64,000 bases of DNA from Peribacillus simplex (GCF_030123325.1 NZ_CP126106.1:3438001-3502000), one strand, 5' to 3'. Counted from the first letter of the stretch, positions 52,512 through 61,034 are shown. Notes: generated by a model not told the origin, from the sequence alone. Program-made: numbers and translations.

Positions 52512-53129
52512 TTAATCAAAATAGACGGGTTCTTCGGGATTATTTAAATTCTTAAATGCCATCTCAATTTGTGTTTTTGTATTCCGAGCTATTGATAATG
52601 CTGGTAGTTCATTTTCAGCAAAAAAATCAACTGCACTTGTTTCTTTGCCTTTCATTGGTTGTCCGCCAATTATTTCACATTGAATAAATATTTTATAAAC
52701 GTGATAAAGAGAAGGAGGATGCGGGTGACACTTCTTATCAAGTACACCCAACAACTTGATTGCTTTTACGTCAAACCCTGATTCTTCTTTTACTTCTTTA
52801 ACTGCGACTTCACTTGGAGTTAATCCGATATCAGCCCAACCACCTGGTAACGCCCAGTCACCATCAGTGTTTTCTTTGACCATTAATATTTTATTATTCC
52901 TAAAGACCACAGCCCTAATATCTACTTTAGGAGTTGCATAACCAGTTTCATTTGCAATTAAATCCTTTATTACGGTCATATCCATATCCGTTTGATGTGA
53001 CAGTATTTCAACGCTTATATTTCTTATTAATTCAAATCTCTCCAAATCATAAACATCTTTTGAATAAGTTAATCCCGCCTGTGCAATGGATTGAAGTTGT
53101 TTCGCCCAATCAAGCCATTTTGGTTCCAT
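52512..53129 (-). CDS. NUDIX hydrolase with N-terminal hydrolase-associated domain
   Basis: 205 residues. An N-terminal helical part of about 65 residues (EPKWLDWAKQLQSIAQAGLT) typical of the NUDIX_N_2 type, then the Nudix box GGWADIGLTPSEVAVKEVKE plus ESG; the usual first Glu and Arg of the box are Leu and Lys, as in many members of this group. ADP-ribose or nucleoside-diphosphate-linked substrates are likely. GGCGGTGAT precedes the ATG. One-gene cassette. Confidence 0.85.
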   Translation of the reverse strand: MEPKWLDWAKQLQSIAQAGLTYSKDVYDLERFELIRNISVEILSHQTDMDMTVIKDLIANETGYATPKVDIRAVVFRNNKILMVKENTDGDWALPGGWADIGLTPSEVAVKEVKEESGFDVKAIKLLGVLDKKCHPHPPSLYHVYKIFIQCEIIGGQPMKGKETSAVDFFAENELPALSIARNTKTQIEMAFKNLNNPEEPVYFD

Positions 53130-53191
53130 TTATATCACCGCCAATTTAATAATACCTAATATTACCATACGGGCCTAAATGTTGATAACTT

Positions 53192-53229
53192 CTTCAATCC
53201 TGCCTCTATTAAAGTAAAGCCACCTATTC
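53192..53229 (-). repeat. Cassette repeat unit U10a (internally deleted)
   Basis: A site 2-like part (TTCAATCCTGCCTC on the plus strand) joined directly to the site 1 side (TTAAAGTAAAGCCACC). The hairpin is deleted. Confidence 0.6.
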
Positions 53230-53236
53230 TTGTTAC

Positions 53237-53314
53237 ACTAACCTGCCCCGATAGTTCCATAAAAAAAAGGCTGCCGCAGCAACCTCCCTTATTGAAGTAA
53301 AGCACCCTTTAATT
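53237..53314 (-). repeat. Cassette repeat unit U10b (complete)
   Basis: Site 1 AATTAAAGGGTGC, TTTACTTCAATAAGGG, hairpin GGTTGC-TGC-GGCAGCC with eight Ts, site 2 AACTATCGGGGCAGGTTAGT. 78 bp, 16 nt after the GNAT stop. The best example of the consensus. Confidence 0.88.
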
Positions 53315-53330
53315 AGACAACAAATTAAAC

Positions 53331-53738
53331 TTATCGATTTATATTCTTTGCCATACCAATGGTAAACTTCTCAAATCCAAAAGTGTCATAATATGATTCC
53401 AAACTTTCTACACACATAAGTTGAGGAATTACTCGATTTTGCTCACAATGTTCAATTATTCGATTCAACATCTCTTTGCCGATTCCTTTGGACTGGTAGC
53501 TCGGTAGTACACACACTCCACATACAACTCCAGTAATCACACCATCTGAAATAACACGTCCCATACCCACTAACTGTTGTTCATCAAAAGCATAAATTGC
53601 ATACCAACTTTGAGTGCACATTTGTTTCAAATCATTAACTGTTAATTTAAGTGAATTCCATCCTAAAGATTCATATAAGGTTAGTAATTGCTTAAAATTT
53701 CCAGGGGGTTCTATTGTATAATGTATAGGTTTTTCCAT
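53331..53738 (-). CDS. GNAT family N-acetyltransferase
   Basis: 135 residues. GVVCGVCVLPSYQSKGIGKE contains the acetyl-CoA loop QSKGIG; the terminal SLESYYDTFGFEKF is the last helix and strand. Only distantly like the GNAT at 50511. GGGAGGTG precedes the ATG. Substrate unknown; one-gene cassette. Confidence 0.85.
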   Translation of the reverse strand: MEKPIHYTIEPPGNFKQLLTLYESLGWNSLKLTVNDLKQMCTQSWYAIYAFDEQQLVGMGRVISDGVITGVVCGVCVLPSYQSKGIGKEMLNRIIEHCEQNRVIPQLMCVESLESYYDTFGFEKFTIGMAKNINR

Positions 53739-53817
53739 ATGAGCACCTCCCTGGATTTTTGTATCTTACAGCTTAATCTCAACACATAATTTGTATGATT
53801 TTCACATATTTCCTTCC

Positions 53818-53893
53818 GCAAACCTGCCCCTTTAGCTCCATAAGAAAAAGAAATGCTGAGGCAACTCTCTTATGGAAGTAAAGCACCTGACCT
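53818..53893 (-). repeat. Cassette repeat unit U11 (complete, divergent ends)
   Basis: Site 2 GGAGCTAAAGGGGCAGGTTT, CTTTTTCTTAT, hairpin GTTGCCTCAGCAT-type, TTTACTTCC, GGTGC. It lies directly after the methyltransferase stop. Confidence 0.75.
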
Positions 53894-53910
53894 CCAAATT
53901 AAAGAGACAT

Positions 53911-54699
53911 TTATAAATGATTCAATATAGTTATAAAGCATCCATGTTGGATATTATGTTGAATGTCTCCATATTCTTTTACTAAATGAGTAAAGATTTC
54001 ATCAAGTATTTCATTTCGTTGATTTTCTGTAAATCCTGAAAGCCAAGATAGAGAACCAACTCTTCCACACCAGTCTTCATTTGTAAAAGATACTGTGTAA
54101 TTGAACTTATATGTTTCTTTTAAGTTAAATTTATGTTCCTGCCATTCTTTAAACCACTCAACTGGAAATCCATTGATAAACTGTTTTGATTCAGCCTTAG
54201 CCCCAGCAGGTTTTAACTCTCCAGTTGGCATATGTGCTTTAATAATTTGAAGTGTATCATCTATAACTTTACTTTTTGATATAAACCCTGAATCCATTAC
54301 AATCAATTTACCCTTTTTCGCCAGAATTCTTTTAATTTCATCTAGGGTTTTTTCCCGATTAAACCAGTGCCATGCTCTTAAAACAGTTACATAATCAAAC
54401 AAATCATTGTCTAACGTTGTAGATTCAGCGTATGTATTTATATACTCAATAATATTACCTTCACTCTTATCAATTGCTTTCGCTTGTTCTATTAATTCTG
54501 CTGAAGGTTCTACTCCCACAACAGCTGCACCCTCATTATGTAAAACTCGACTTAATACTCCCGTCCCAGAACCTAAATCCACCACTTTTTTATTGTTAAA
54601 ATCTATTCCTCTAAGTTTTAAACTTTCCAATAACTCAACAGGTAAGTCATTTCTATATTGAGCGTAATTTTTTGCCACGTTACCAAAATTCACTTCCAT
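53911..54699 (-). CDS. Class I SAM-dependent methyltransferase
   Basis: 262 residues. Motif I VVDLGSGTGVLSRVLHNEG, motif II VVGVEPSAELIEQA, VTVLRAWHWFNREKTLDEI and IKRILAKKGKLIVMDSGFIS. Resembles methyltransferases of the Methyltransf_11/25 group that act on small molecules. GGAGGG precedes the ATG. One-gene cassette; substrate unknown. Confidence 0.85.
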   Translation of the reverse strand: MEVNFGNVAKNYAQYRNDLPVELLESLKLRGIDFNNKKVVDLGSGTGVLSRVLHNEGAAVVGVEPSAELIEQAKAIDKSEGNIIEYINTYAESTTLDNDLFDYVTVLRAWHWFNREKTLDEIKRILAKKGKLIVMDSGFISKSKVIDDTLQIIKAHMPTGELKPAGAKAESKQFINGFPVEWFKEWQEHKFNLKETYKFNYTVSFTNEDWCGRVGSLSWLSGFTENQRNEILDEIFTHLVKEYGDIQHNIQHGCFITILNHL

Positions 54700-54767
54700 C
54701 CATATCCCTCCAAGGAATATTTACCAAACTATTAAAATTATAACATATTATGCATGCTCCCTTAACG

Positions 54768-54783
54768 AACTAACCTGCCCCTT
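54768..54783 (-). repeat. Cassette repeat unit U12, site 2 side (interrupted by IS110 copy 3)
   Basis: AACTAACCTGCCCCTT on the plus strand, then the IS. The remainder of the unit is at 56397-56459. Confidence 0.82.
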
Positions 54784-54841
54784 CGTATTATAAGGTCAGC
54801 CAGTTATTTCTGGTTGAACATTTTTTATATCGATATATGAT

Positions 54842-55025
54842 AACGGTAGCCGGGGTAGAACGTACCTGCCCGTGGGGCTTAAGATCCCGTCAACTAAACA
54901 GTTCGCCCCCTACTTGCTTAAACATGATTTGGCTGGTTGGGACCAAGATCTCGTATAACAAGCGAAGCTATGATACTGCAAGAAGGATTAGGGGTTACCG
55001 GCAATATTATGTTTTTGGAGGAGAT
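54842..55025 (+). ncRNA. Predicted bridge RNA of IS110 copy 3
   Basis: Promoter TTGAAC-16-TATGAT (54814-54819, 54836-54841). The RNA would carry ACCTGCCC (54864-54871), identical to its own left flank 54773-54780, CAACTAAA (54891-54898), pairing with the right flank TTTAGTT, and GGCTGGTTGG (54931-54940), matching the element end plus core. The left guide differs from that of copies 1 and 2 just as the target differs. Confidence 0.7.
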
Positions 55026-55029
55026 AAAA

Positions 55030-56263
55030 ATGAATCCAGTAGTTGGTCTGGATGTAGCTAAAGGTGAAAGTCAGGTTCAAGCATTCTTGGATAAGAAGAA
55101 GCCTTATAAAAGAAGTTTTAAAGTAGCACATACCGTTGAAGGGCTAGAGAGCTTACACCGATATCTTAGAGAGATAGAAAACTTAACAGGAATTCGACCT
55201 CCGGTCGTTTTAGAGTCTACTGGGCATTATCATACTCCAGTTGTTCAGTATTTCGAGGAAAGAGGTTATTTACTAATTATCATTAACCCACTTGTCTCCT
55301 ATCGAGCAAAGAGCTCATCTCTACGAAAAGTAAGACAGATGTGATTGATGCTTACCATCTCTGCGAGCTGTATTATAAAGAAGATCTGGAACCAAATAAA
55401 AAACGAGGAATTCAACTCTTAAACCTTCGTAATCTTACAAGACAACACGAAAATGTAACGGGTATATATGTACAAGCGAAACTCCAATTTCAAGCAGTAC
55501 TTGATCAGGTTTTCCCTGAGTATCATGGGGTTTTTGGGGATTTATATTCAGTTGTCTCTTACTAACCTTATTAGAATATCCTACATCTGGAGATGTTTTG
55601 GTAGTCGATGAAGAAGCTTTAGGTAATAAAATCGATGAATTTTGTACAAGTCGTTCAAGAAAGTGGGCAAATACAAAGGCAAAGAAACTTATAGCTGCAG
55701 CAGCTAAAAATCCCTTTCAGACAACACTGTATCAAAGTCATATAATGAGCTTAGAAATGTATATCAAAATGCTTATAGAATACCAAAAGCACCTATCAAA
55801 GTTGGAAGAAGAGATAGGTGCTTTGGCTAAAGAAATTGAAGAATATAAGATAATCCAATCAATCCCTGGTATCGGTGAAAAAATCGCGGCAACGATTATT
55901 TCTGAAATTGGTGAGATTGATCGGTTTAATCACCCTAAAAAACTCGTAGCATTTGCAGGAATTGATCCTAGTATCTTTGAATCTGGTAGATTCAAGGGAT
56001 CCGTAAACAAAATAACCAAAAGAGGTTCGAGTAGATTACGGCATGCCTTATATATGGCTGTTCGATGTGCCATTCGTGATTGTCGCAAAAAGAAAACGAC
56101 TGATGAAGTTATCCCTCGTAACAAGAGATTACGTGAGTTCTATGATAAGAAACGGAAAGAAGGAAAGCCCTATAAAGTAGTTGTTATAGCATGTGCTAAT
56201 AAGCTTCTACAATGGATATATGCACTATTACAAAACAACTCGACTTTCCAAGACCTGGCCTAG
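55030..56263 (+). pseudogene. IS110 transposase, two frameshifts
   Basis: Begins MNPVVGLDVAKGESQVQAFL like copies 1 and 2. The frame shifts near 55335 (after SLRKV; TDVIDAYHL continues in another frame) and again near 55560 (after DLYSV; TLLEYPTSGD continues). The last piece, 55598-56263, has IQSIPGIGEKIAATIISEIG and reaches the natural end. Two DEDD aspartates lie beyond the first shift, so the enzyme is inactive. Confidence 0.88.
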
Positions 56264-56396
56264 TTTAAAAGTATAACTAAATATCACAAAACTTTCCAAA
56301 GGCAGTTCGTTGGAAGGTAATTTGGCATGCATATTTTTAGTATAGCATGAAATATTTTTAGTTTTTATTGATAAATGTTGACAAACTATTAGCTGG

Positions 56397-56459
56397 TTTA
56401 GTTCCGTAAAAAAAGGTTGCCGCAGCAACCTACCTTATTGAGTAAAGCACCTGTTAGCT
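56397..56459 (-). repeat. Cassette repeat unit U12, hairpin and site 1 side
   Basis: TTTAGTTCCGTAAAAAAA, hairpin GGTTGC-TGC-GGCAACC, CCTTATTGAGTAAAGCACC and AGCTAACAGGTGC on the minus strand. It follows the NIPSNAP stop by about 40 nt. Confidence 0.82.
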
Positions 56460-56501
56460 TAACAAGGTATGTATAGATTATTTTTCAACTTTAATGTATG
56501 T

Positions 56502-56807
56502 TCATTCGAATATAGGACGCATAAAGCTTCTCTTATAACTTAAAATACATTTAGTCTCTTCTGCAAATTTATATGCTTCTTGACATTCTGCATCCAATGC
56601 CATTTTTACTCGGTACTCTTCATATGCTGCTAAACTTGGGAAAGTGAATAATGCATAAGCAATATTATTAGCACCCTCATGTGGAAGGAAATAGCCCTGA
56701 TGTGTACCGCCTAATTTATTAACTAATCGAATCCACATCTTACCGTATTCCTCGAACTCATTTAATTTATATGGGTCAATAACATATTTCAAATAGCATG
56801 TAACCAT
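56502..56807 (-). CDS. NIPSNAP family protein
   Basis: 101 residues, a dimeric alpha-beta barrel type domain: VTCYLKYVIDPYKLNEFEEY, GGTHQGYFLPHEGANNIAYA and FPSLAAYEEYRVKM are typical. Enzymatic role of bacterial members is unclear. GGGAGGG precedes the ATG. One-gene cassette. Confidence 0.85.
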   Translation of the reverse strand: MVTCYLKYVIDPYKLNEFEEYGKMWIRLVNKLGGTHQGYFLPHEGANNIAYALFTFPSLAAYEEYRVKMALDAECQEAYKFAEETKCILSYKRSFMRPIFE

Positions 56808-56855
56808 TTTAACCCTCCCAAAAATATCTATTTTTTCCCATCATAACATAAATTC

Positions 56856-56876
56856 GACTAACCTGCCCCGTTAGTA
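56856..56876 (-). repeat. Cassette repeat unit U13 (site 2 only)
   Basis: GACTAACCTGCCCCGTTAGT on the plus strand with nothing of the hairpin. It marks where the array is broken by the following foreign DNA. Confidence 0.7.
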
Positions 56877-57014
56877 CAATTGGTTACTCCATGTACTTCC
56901 ACCTCTTTATCCTACTAGTAATTCAATCAAACTCCACCCTCTTTCGAGGTGTAGCTTTTAAATAAAGTTTAATCAAAAATATCTCGCAAACCCACATTTT
57001 ACGATAAATAAAAA

Positions 57015-57051
57015 GAATCTATTTTGAAAAAAGATTGATCAAAATAGATTC
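57015..57051. repeat. Hairpin with TTTTGA/TCAAAA core
   Basis: 13 bp perfect arms GAATCTATTTTGA / TCAAAATAGATTC around 11 nt AAAAAGATTGA. Related hairpins are at 38284, 59209 and 60892. Confidence 0.6.
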
Positions 57052-57174
57052 CAATCCAGAATATTTCAGTTTGATTTTTATAAAAAACTTTAATCAATTT
57101 CAGTGTATCTAAAGTTTATTCTGCCTTCTCGAATTGAATGTGCCAGCTTTCCATGACTTTCCCGGCCGGGCTGA

Positions 57175-57270
57175 TCTCTGACAAGCCTGTGCTTCACCGG
57201 CGTGCTGGCCGTCCATATGATCGGTCAGTACCTGTTCGGTCCCGGATGGGTTGATGGACAGAAGCATTAG
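57175..57270 (+). pseudogene. C-terminal fragment of a lost gene
   Basis: The frame ends CFTGVLAVHMIGQYLFGPGW VDGQKH and stop, a hydrophobic tail without any start; GC-rich like the SDR gene beside it. Probably carried in with that DNA. The rest of 56880-57170 has no gene. Confidence 0.35.
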
Positions 57271-57294
57271 CTGAAATATTTGCCGAATTAGCCA

Positions 57295-58146
57295 TCAGTG
57301 CGCCTCCTGGATCATCCATCCTGCAAGATCGGACGGACCGGCCGGCTTCTTATTGTTGGCGGAGCCATCGCGTGGACGAAGCATGCCGCCAACGAGACGA
57401 AGTCCCTGTTTCCTCGTCATGAATCGTCCGATCTGCGTACCTATATAATTCTGTGTACCCGGAACGACATACAGCTTCCCGTCTTTCAATGCCCGAAGCG
57501 CAACTTCCACTACTCGCTCCGGTGTGTCTTTCTTACCGACGGCGGCTTCTTCCGTGCCTACGACGTTGAAGAAGCCGGTGTCCGTCGCTCCGGGACAAAG
57601 CGTGAGAAATTGGACGCTACTGTTGCGGTTTTCCCACCACAAGGCTTGGGTAAACGACAAGACGAAGGCTTTCGTTGCTCCGTATACGGCCATATAGGGA
57701 AGGGGCTGAAATCCGGCGGTCGATGCGACATTGATAACGGCTCCGGAGTTTCTACACAACATATCCGGCAAGAACAAGTGCGTCATATCTACAACAGCGG
57801 CAACATTGAGCATGACTTCCTCATGCTGGCGCACGCCTGACACTTGTTCAAACAAACCGTGCGTGGCAAAGCCTGCGTTGTTGACCAGCAGTTCGATCTC
57901 TAAATTCAGAAGTTGACATTGCCGATATAACTCGCCTGGCGCGCCCTCTTTGCCAAGATCGGTAGGAATCACCTCGACCTTGACGCCATGCTTCTTTCTA
58001 AGCTCCGATGCCAGGTTCTCCAGCTTGTTTTTCGATCGGGCTACGAGTACAAGGTTGCCACCCTCTTTGGCCAATTGTCGGGCGAATTGCTCTCCGATGC
58101 CGGATGAAGCTCCCGTGACAAGCGCCCAATTTCCTTTTATGTTCAT
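57295..58146 (-). CDS. Short-chain dehydrogenase/reductase (YdfG/DltE-like)
   Basis: 283 residues, classical SDR: LVTGASSGIGEQFARQL (cofactor), LLVNNAGFATHG, INVASTAGF and YGATKAFVLSFTQ (Tyr, Lys). The tail of about 40 residues after RFMTRKQGLRLVGG is longer than usual. AGGAGA precedes the ATG. It appears GC-richer than the surroundings. Divergent from a TetR gene with shared palindromes, so probably repressed by it. Confidence 0.85.
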   Translation of the reverse strand: MNIKGNWALVTGASSGIGEQFARQLAKEGGNLVLVARSKNKLENLASELRKKHGVKVEVIPTDLGKEGAPGELYRQCQLLNLEIELLVNNAGFATHGLFEQVSGVRQHEEVMLNVAAVVDMTHLFLPDMLCRNSGAVINVASTAGFQPLPYMAVYGATKAFVLSFTQALWWENRNSSVQFLTLCPGATDTGFFNVVGTEEAAVGKKDTPERVVEVALRALKDGKLYVVPGTQNYIGTQIGRFMTRKQGLRLVGGMLRPRDGSANNKKPAGPSDLAGWMIQEAH

Positions 58147-58180
58147 TGTGCAACTCTCCTATCTACTTTTTTATAATTAG

Positions 58181-58404
58181 GAAACAGTGTTACTTTGTCC
58201 TTAAAAATAATTCCTGACTCTCATAAGAGTCAAGAATTGTGTTGCGTTCTGGTAACACTGTTTCTAATTGAAATCATTGTAACTAAGCTTTTTAAGAAAG
58301 TCAACATCGTTTTTTGAATCGTTGGTTTTTGGCATCCCTCGCAACATTGACAACGGTCCGACAATTATATTAAAATTCCTGTTAAGAGCTGGAAACATTG
58401 TTTC
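58181..58404. promoter_or_regulatory. Three TetR-type operator palindromes
   Basis: GAAACAGTGTTAC (58181-58193), its inverted form GTAACACTGTTTC (58252-58264) and GAAACATTGTTTC (58392-58404) lie between the divergent SDR and TetR genes. Between the first two, an AATTC-TGACTCT hairpin (58209-58238, loop CATA) adds 12 of 13 pairs. The 13 bp palindromes fit a TetR dimer. Confidence 0.6.
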
Positions 58405-58437
58405 TTATCAAAAATGTATTAATTGAGGGTGATAGCG

Positions 58438-59088
58438 ATGACAGACCAAAATAATTCCTTCGATGCAAATACGCAAAAGTTGGAAACGTATCAGGAGGCT
58501 CGCTTGAAAAATATTGAAAATCTTCGAAAGCTCGTCGTCGATGCTGCGGCAACGATTTTGTACGATGATGGTCCTGAAGCTGTGACGGTGCGTAAAGTTG
58601 CGCAGAAGATGAATTGCTCTACCAAAATCATATACAACCTGTTTGTCAATAAAGATGGACTGGCTCAGCAGCTTTATCTCGACGGCTGCAAGCTTCTCTC
58701 CAAAGAATTCGAGGGAACGCCGGGCGCTGACGATCCGATGCAGCAGCTGTTTAATTTAGGCGAAACCTTCTGGCAATTCGGACAGCGTTACTCCGGTTAT
58801 TACAAGCTGATGTTCGGAGGAGCCTTCGCGGATTTCAAACCAGACGAGGAAAGCATACACGGCACCGTAACAGCTATGCGGCAATTGTTGACGGTAATTG
58901 GTAATGCGCAAGAGCAGGGACTGATTACCGGTCAGTATGACACGGAAACCGTCGTCCGTATCTTCTGGGCGTCGCTCCACGGTGTTATCCATCTTTACAT
59001 GTGCGGACATTTTGGAGATGTGCAGTCCGCACATGCCGTTTACAAGCAAACGTTGTCTTTGGTTGTCGGTTCGTTATTTTCGAGTTGA
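58438..59088 (+). CDS. TetR/AcrR family transcriptional regulator
   Basis: 216 residues from ATG 58438 (GAGGGTGAT upstream). N-terminal helix-turn-helix AATILYDDGPEAVTVRKVAQ, KMNCSTKIIYNLFVNKDGLA; the C-terminal ligand domain is of the WHG (TetR_C_13-like) type with YSGYYKLMFGGAF and FWASLHGVIHLYM. Likely autorepressor and regulator of the divergent SDR gene. GC-rich like the SDR gene. Confidence 0.88.
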   Translation: MTDQNNSFDANTQKLETYQEARLKNIENLRKLVVDAAATILYDDGPEAVTVRKVAQKMNCSTKIIYNLFVNKDGLAQQLYLDGCKLLSKEFEGTPGADDPMQQLFNLGETFWQFGQRYSGYYKLMFGGAFADFKPDEESIHGTVTAMRQLLTVIGNAQEQGLITGQYDTETVVRIFWASLHGVIHLYMCGHFGDVQSAHAVYKQTLSLVVGSLFSS

Positions 59089-59208
59089 GGCTTCTGGAGA
59101 GGAAAAAAAGCACCTTATGGTGTCTTTTCTTTATTTTTTTAAAACGTCGCAACGACACGAGGGTATTTTTTTAATACAAGCAACCTTGATAAATGAATAA
59201 ATAGAAAA

Positions 59209-59242
59209 GGCATGTTTTGAAAAAGATTAATCAAAACATGCC
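59209..59242. repeat. Hairpin with TTTTGA/TCAAAA core
   Basis: 12 bp perfect arms GGCATGTTTTGA / TCAAAACATGCC around AAAAGATTAA. The core matches 57015-57051 while the outer arms differ. Confidence 0.6.
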
Positions 59243-59265
59243 CTTATACTATTTAATTGGATTAT

Positions 59266-59331
59266 TCGTTTATAAAAAAGTCGTACCGTTTTGAATAAAG
59301 TTGTGTCGTTTATAAAAAAATTGCACCGTTT
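59266..59331. repeat. Imperfect direct repeat, period 40
   Basis: TCGTTTATAAAAAA at 59266 and again at 59306, and ACCGTTTT at 59285 and 59325, both exactly 40 bp apart. AT-rich region upstream of the hydrolase gene; 59089-59527 holds no gene. Confidence 0.45.
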
Positions 59332-59539
59332 TATCTCTATAAATCTCCATAAGTATCAATCTTGCCTGATGTACTCGAAACCATTCACCAGGTTTTTATC
59401 CAAAAATATATTTTCTCTCATAATCCAAAAATCAATATTTAATTGTGTATGAAAGATTGACACAAATCAAGTTGATATAACATAATAAATCAGTTGAAAA
59501 ATACGTCATAACCAAAGTCTAGATAATATGGAGGTTCTT

Positions 59540-60748
59540 TTGAATGTGAAACAGACACAAAAAACATTATCTTGGCGCCCTAGAGGTTTTTTTCAATGGC
59601 TGCTGACAATCCTTGCTGTGATAGCCCTCCCTATTACCGTCATGATAGCATACTATCTCCTCAATCCAATCAATGTCAGTAATATAATGAGTGGGCTCGC
59701 ATGGTCTGCGTCACTATTTCCGATGGTTCTATTAACCACAACATTGGTCATGATAGTTCTATTAGTACTAGCTTTCTGGAAAAAGGCCCTAATCGCTCGG
59801 ACGATTTTGATTCCTATATTGTTACTACTAATCTTTCTAATTGTACAGCCAATCACTAGCATGTTGAGCTATGCTAAAAGCGAGAAAGTATCGGTTTCTC
59901 TTAGCTCTCACTTTTCCATAAAGAAAGATATATCATCAAAGCCTATACAGGATGTCGTATATGGAAAAACTACGGATGGTGTTGAGTTAAAGCTTGATGT
60001 GTGGCCTGCCAAGGAGGAATCAGCAGACACTCTGAAACCTGCCATTGTGAAAGTGCATGGGGGAGGATGGGTAGGGGGAGATAAAAGTGAGAATCCAGCT
60101 TTGAATCAATGGCTGAATGAACTCGGATATACAATTTTTGATGTACAATATCGTATGCCCCCTCATGCAGGCTGGAAAGATGAAGTTGGGGATGTAAAAT
60201 CAGCACTAGGCTGGGTACTGGATAATGCGGATACCTACAAGATTGATCCCCAAAAAATAAACTTAATGGGGGAGTCAGCAGGAGGAAATCTTGCTATGCT
60301 TGCCGCCTACAGCATGGGAAATGCACAGTTACCGCCTTCAACCAATGTTCCTAATGTACCTATTAATTCGGTGATTAATCTATACGGGCCCGCAGATATG
60401 ACAACGTTTTATAAAAGCAATCCTAGCCCTGACTATGTTCAAGATGTTACGAAGCAGTATATTGGAGGATCTCCTTCCCAATTCTCTGATCGTTATAAAA
60501 TACTCTCACCTATCAACTATATTCAGGAAAGTACACCACCTACAATTACATTTTTAGGAACTAGCGATCGTATTGTCCCGGAAGAACAAGCTGAAATTTT
60601 GAACAAGGCGCTGGCTTTGAATGGTGTAGCTCATGAATTCTACCTTCTTCCAGAGGCTGATCATGGATTCGATACAAACCCTGGTAGTTTGAGTACTCAG
60701 TTTGCCCGAGAGCAAGTTAAGGCATTTCTTCAAAAATATAATAAATGA
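59540..60748 (+). CDS. Membrane-anchored alpha/beta hydrolase (HSL/BD-FAE-like)
   Basis: 402 residues from TTG 59540, five bases after GGAGG; the ATG at 59528 contains that ribosome site. Three hydrophobic helices in the first 115 residues, then an alpha/beta hydrolase: VKVHGGGWVGG (oxyanion HGGGW), MGESAGGNLAML (Ser in GESAG), TSDRIVPEEQ (Asp) and ADHGFD (His). An esterase facing outside is likely. Preceded by a repeat-rich AT region; not followed by a cassette repeat. Confidence 0.82.
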   Translation: MNVKQTQKTLSWRPRGFFQWLLTILAVIALPITVMIAYYLLNPINVSNIMSGLAWSASLFPMVLLTTTLVMIVLLVLAFWKKALIARTILIPILLLLIFLIVQPITSMLSYAKSEKVSVSLSSHFSIKKDISSKPIQDVVYGKTTDGVELKLDVWPAKEESADTLKPAIVKVHGGGWVGGDKSENPALNQWLNELGYTIFDVQYRMPPHAGWKDEVGDVKSALGWVLDNADTYKIDPQKINLMGESAGGNLAMLAAYSMGNAQLPPSTNVPNVPINSVINLYGPADMTTFYKSNPSPDYVQDVTKQYIGGSPSQFSDRYKILSPINYIQESTPPTITFLGTSDRIVPEEQAEILNKALALNGVAHEFYLLPEADHGFDTNPGSLSTQFAREQVKAFLQKYNK

Positions 60749-61009
60749 ACATAGAAATGAGCAGGCATGTGAAACGCGAGACAAAGAATAGAAAGACCGG
60801 GAGCAATTAAAGATGTTTTATCCGGATAATTGTAAAAAGCAAGTCCTTTGTAAGTAAACTATACGATACATCTATGTTTTAAAGGATATTTTTGATCAAA
60901 CTTTTTTCAAAACACGCTCTTTCTTTTTGTACGTTTATCAAGTTATTAGTATAAATTCTAACAAACTTTATTCTAAAGTAATAACTGTTGTTTTTCAGGT
61001 ATAAAATAC
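60749..61009. other. Intergenic with one TTTTGA-type hairpin motif
   Basis: At 60892-60914 the TTTTGA...TCAAAA motif occurs on the minus strand without complementary outer arms. No gene was seen here. Confidence 0.4.
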
Positions 61010-61034
61010 GGGAACGTCCGATTTGGACGTTCCC
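61010..61034. terminator. Terminator between convergent genes
   Basis: GGGAACGTCC / GGACGTTCCC with a 5 nt loop, then GTTCTTATT. It lies between the hydrolase and DinB genes. Confidence 0.75.

Larger units (their letters stand above)
54784..56396 (+). mobile_element. IS110-family insertion sequence, copy 3 (diverged, decayed, opposite orientation)
   Basis: 1613 bp with TT core at 54782-54783 and 56397-56398. It shares end sequences CGTATTATAAGG and ATTAGCTGG with copies 1 and 2, but is clearly diverged inside and has a frameshifted transposase. Confidence 0.88.

Noticed and set aside
54937..55029. Upstream extension of the third IS110 transposase frame (from 54937)
   Set aside because: The extra codons fall in the predicted bridge RNA; ATG at 55030 matches the intact copies.
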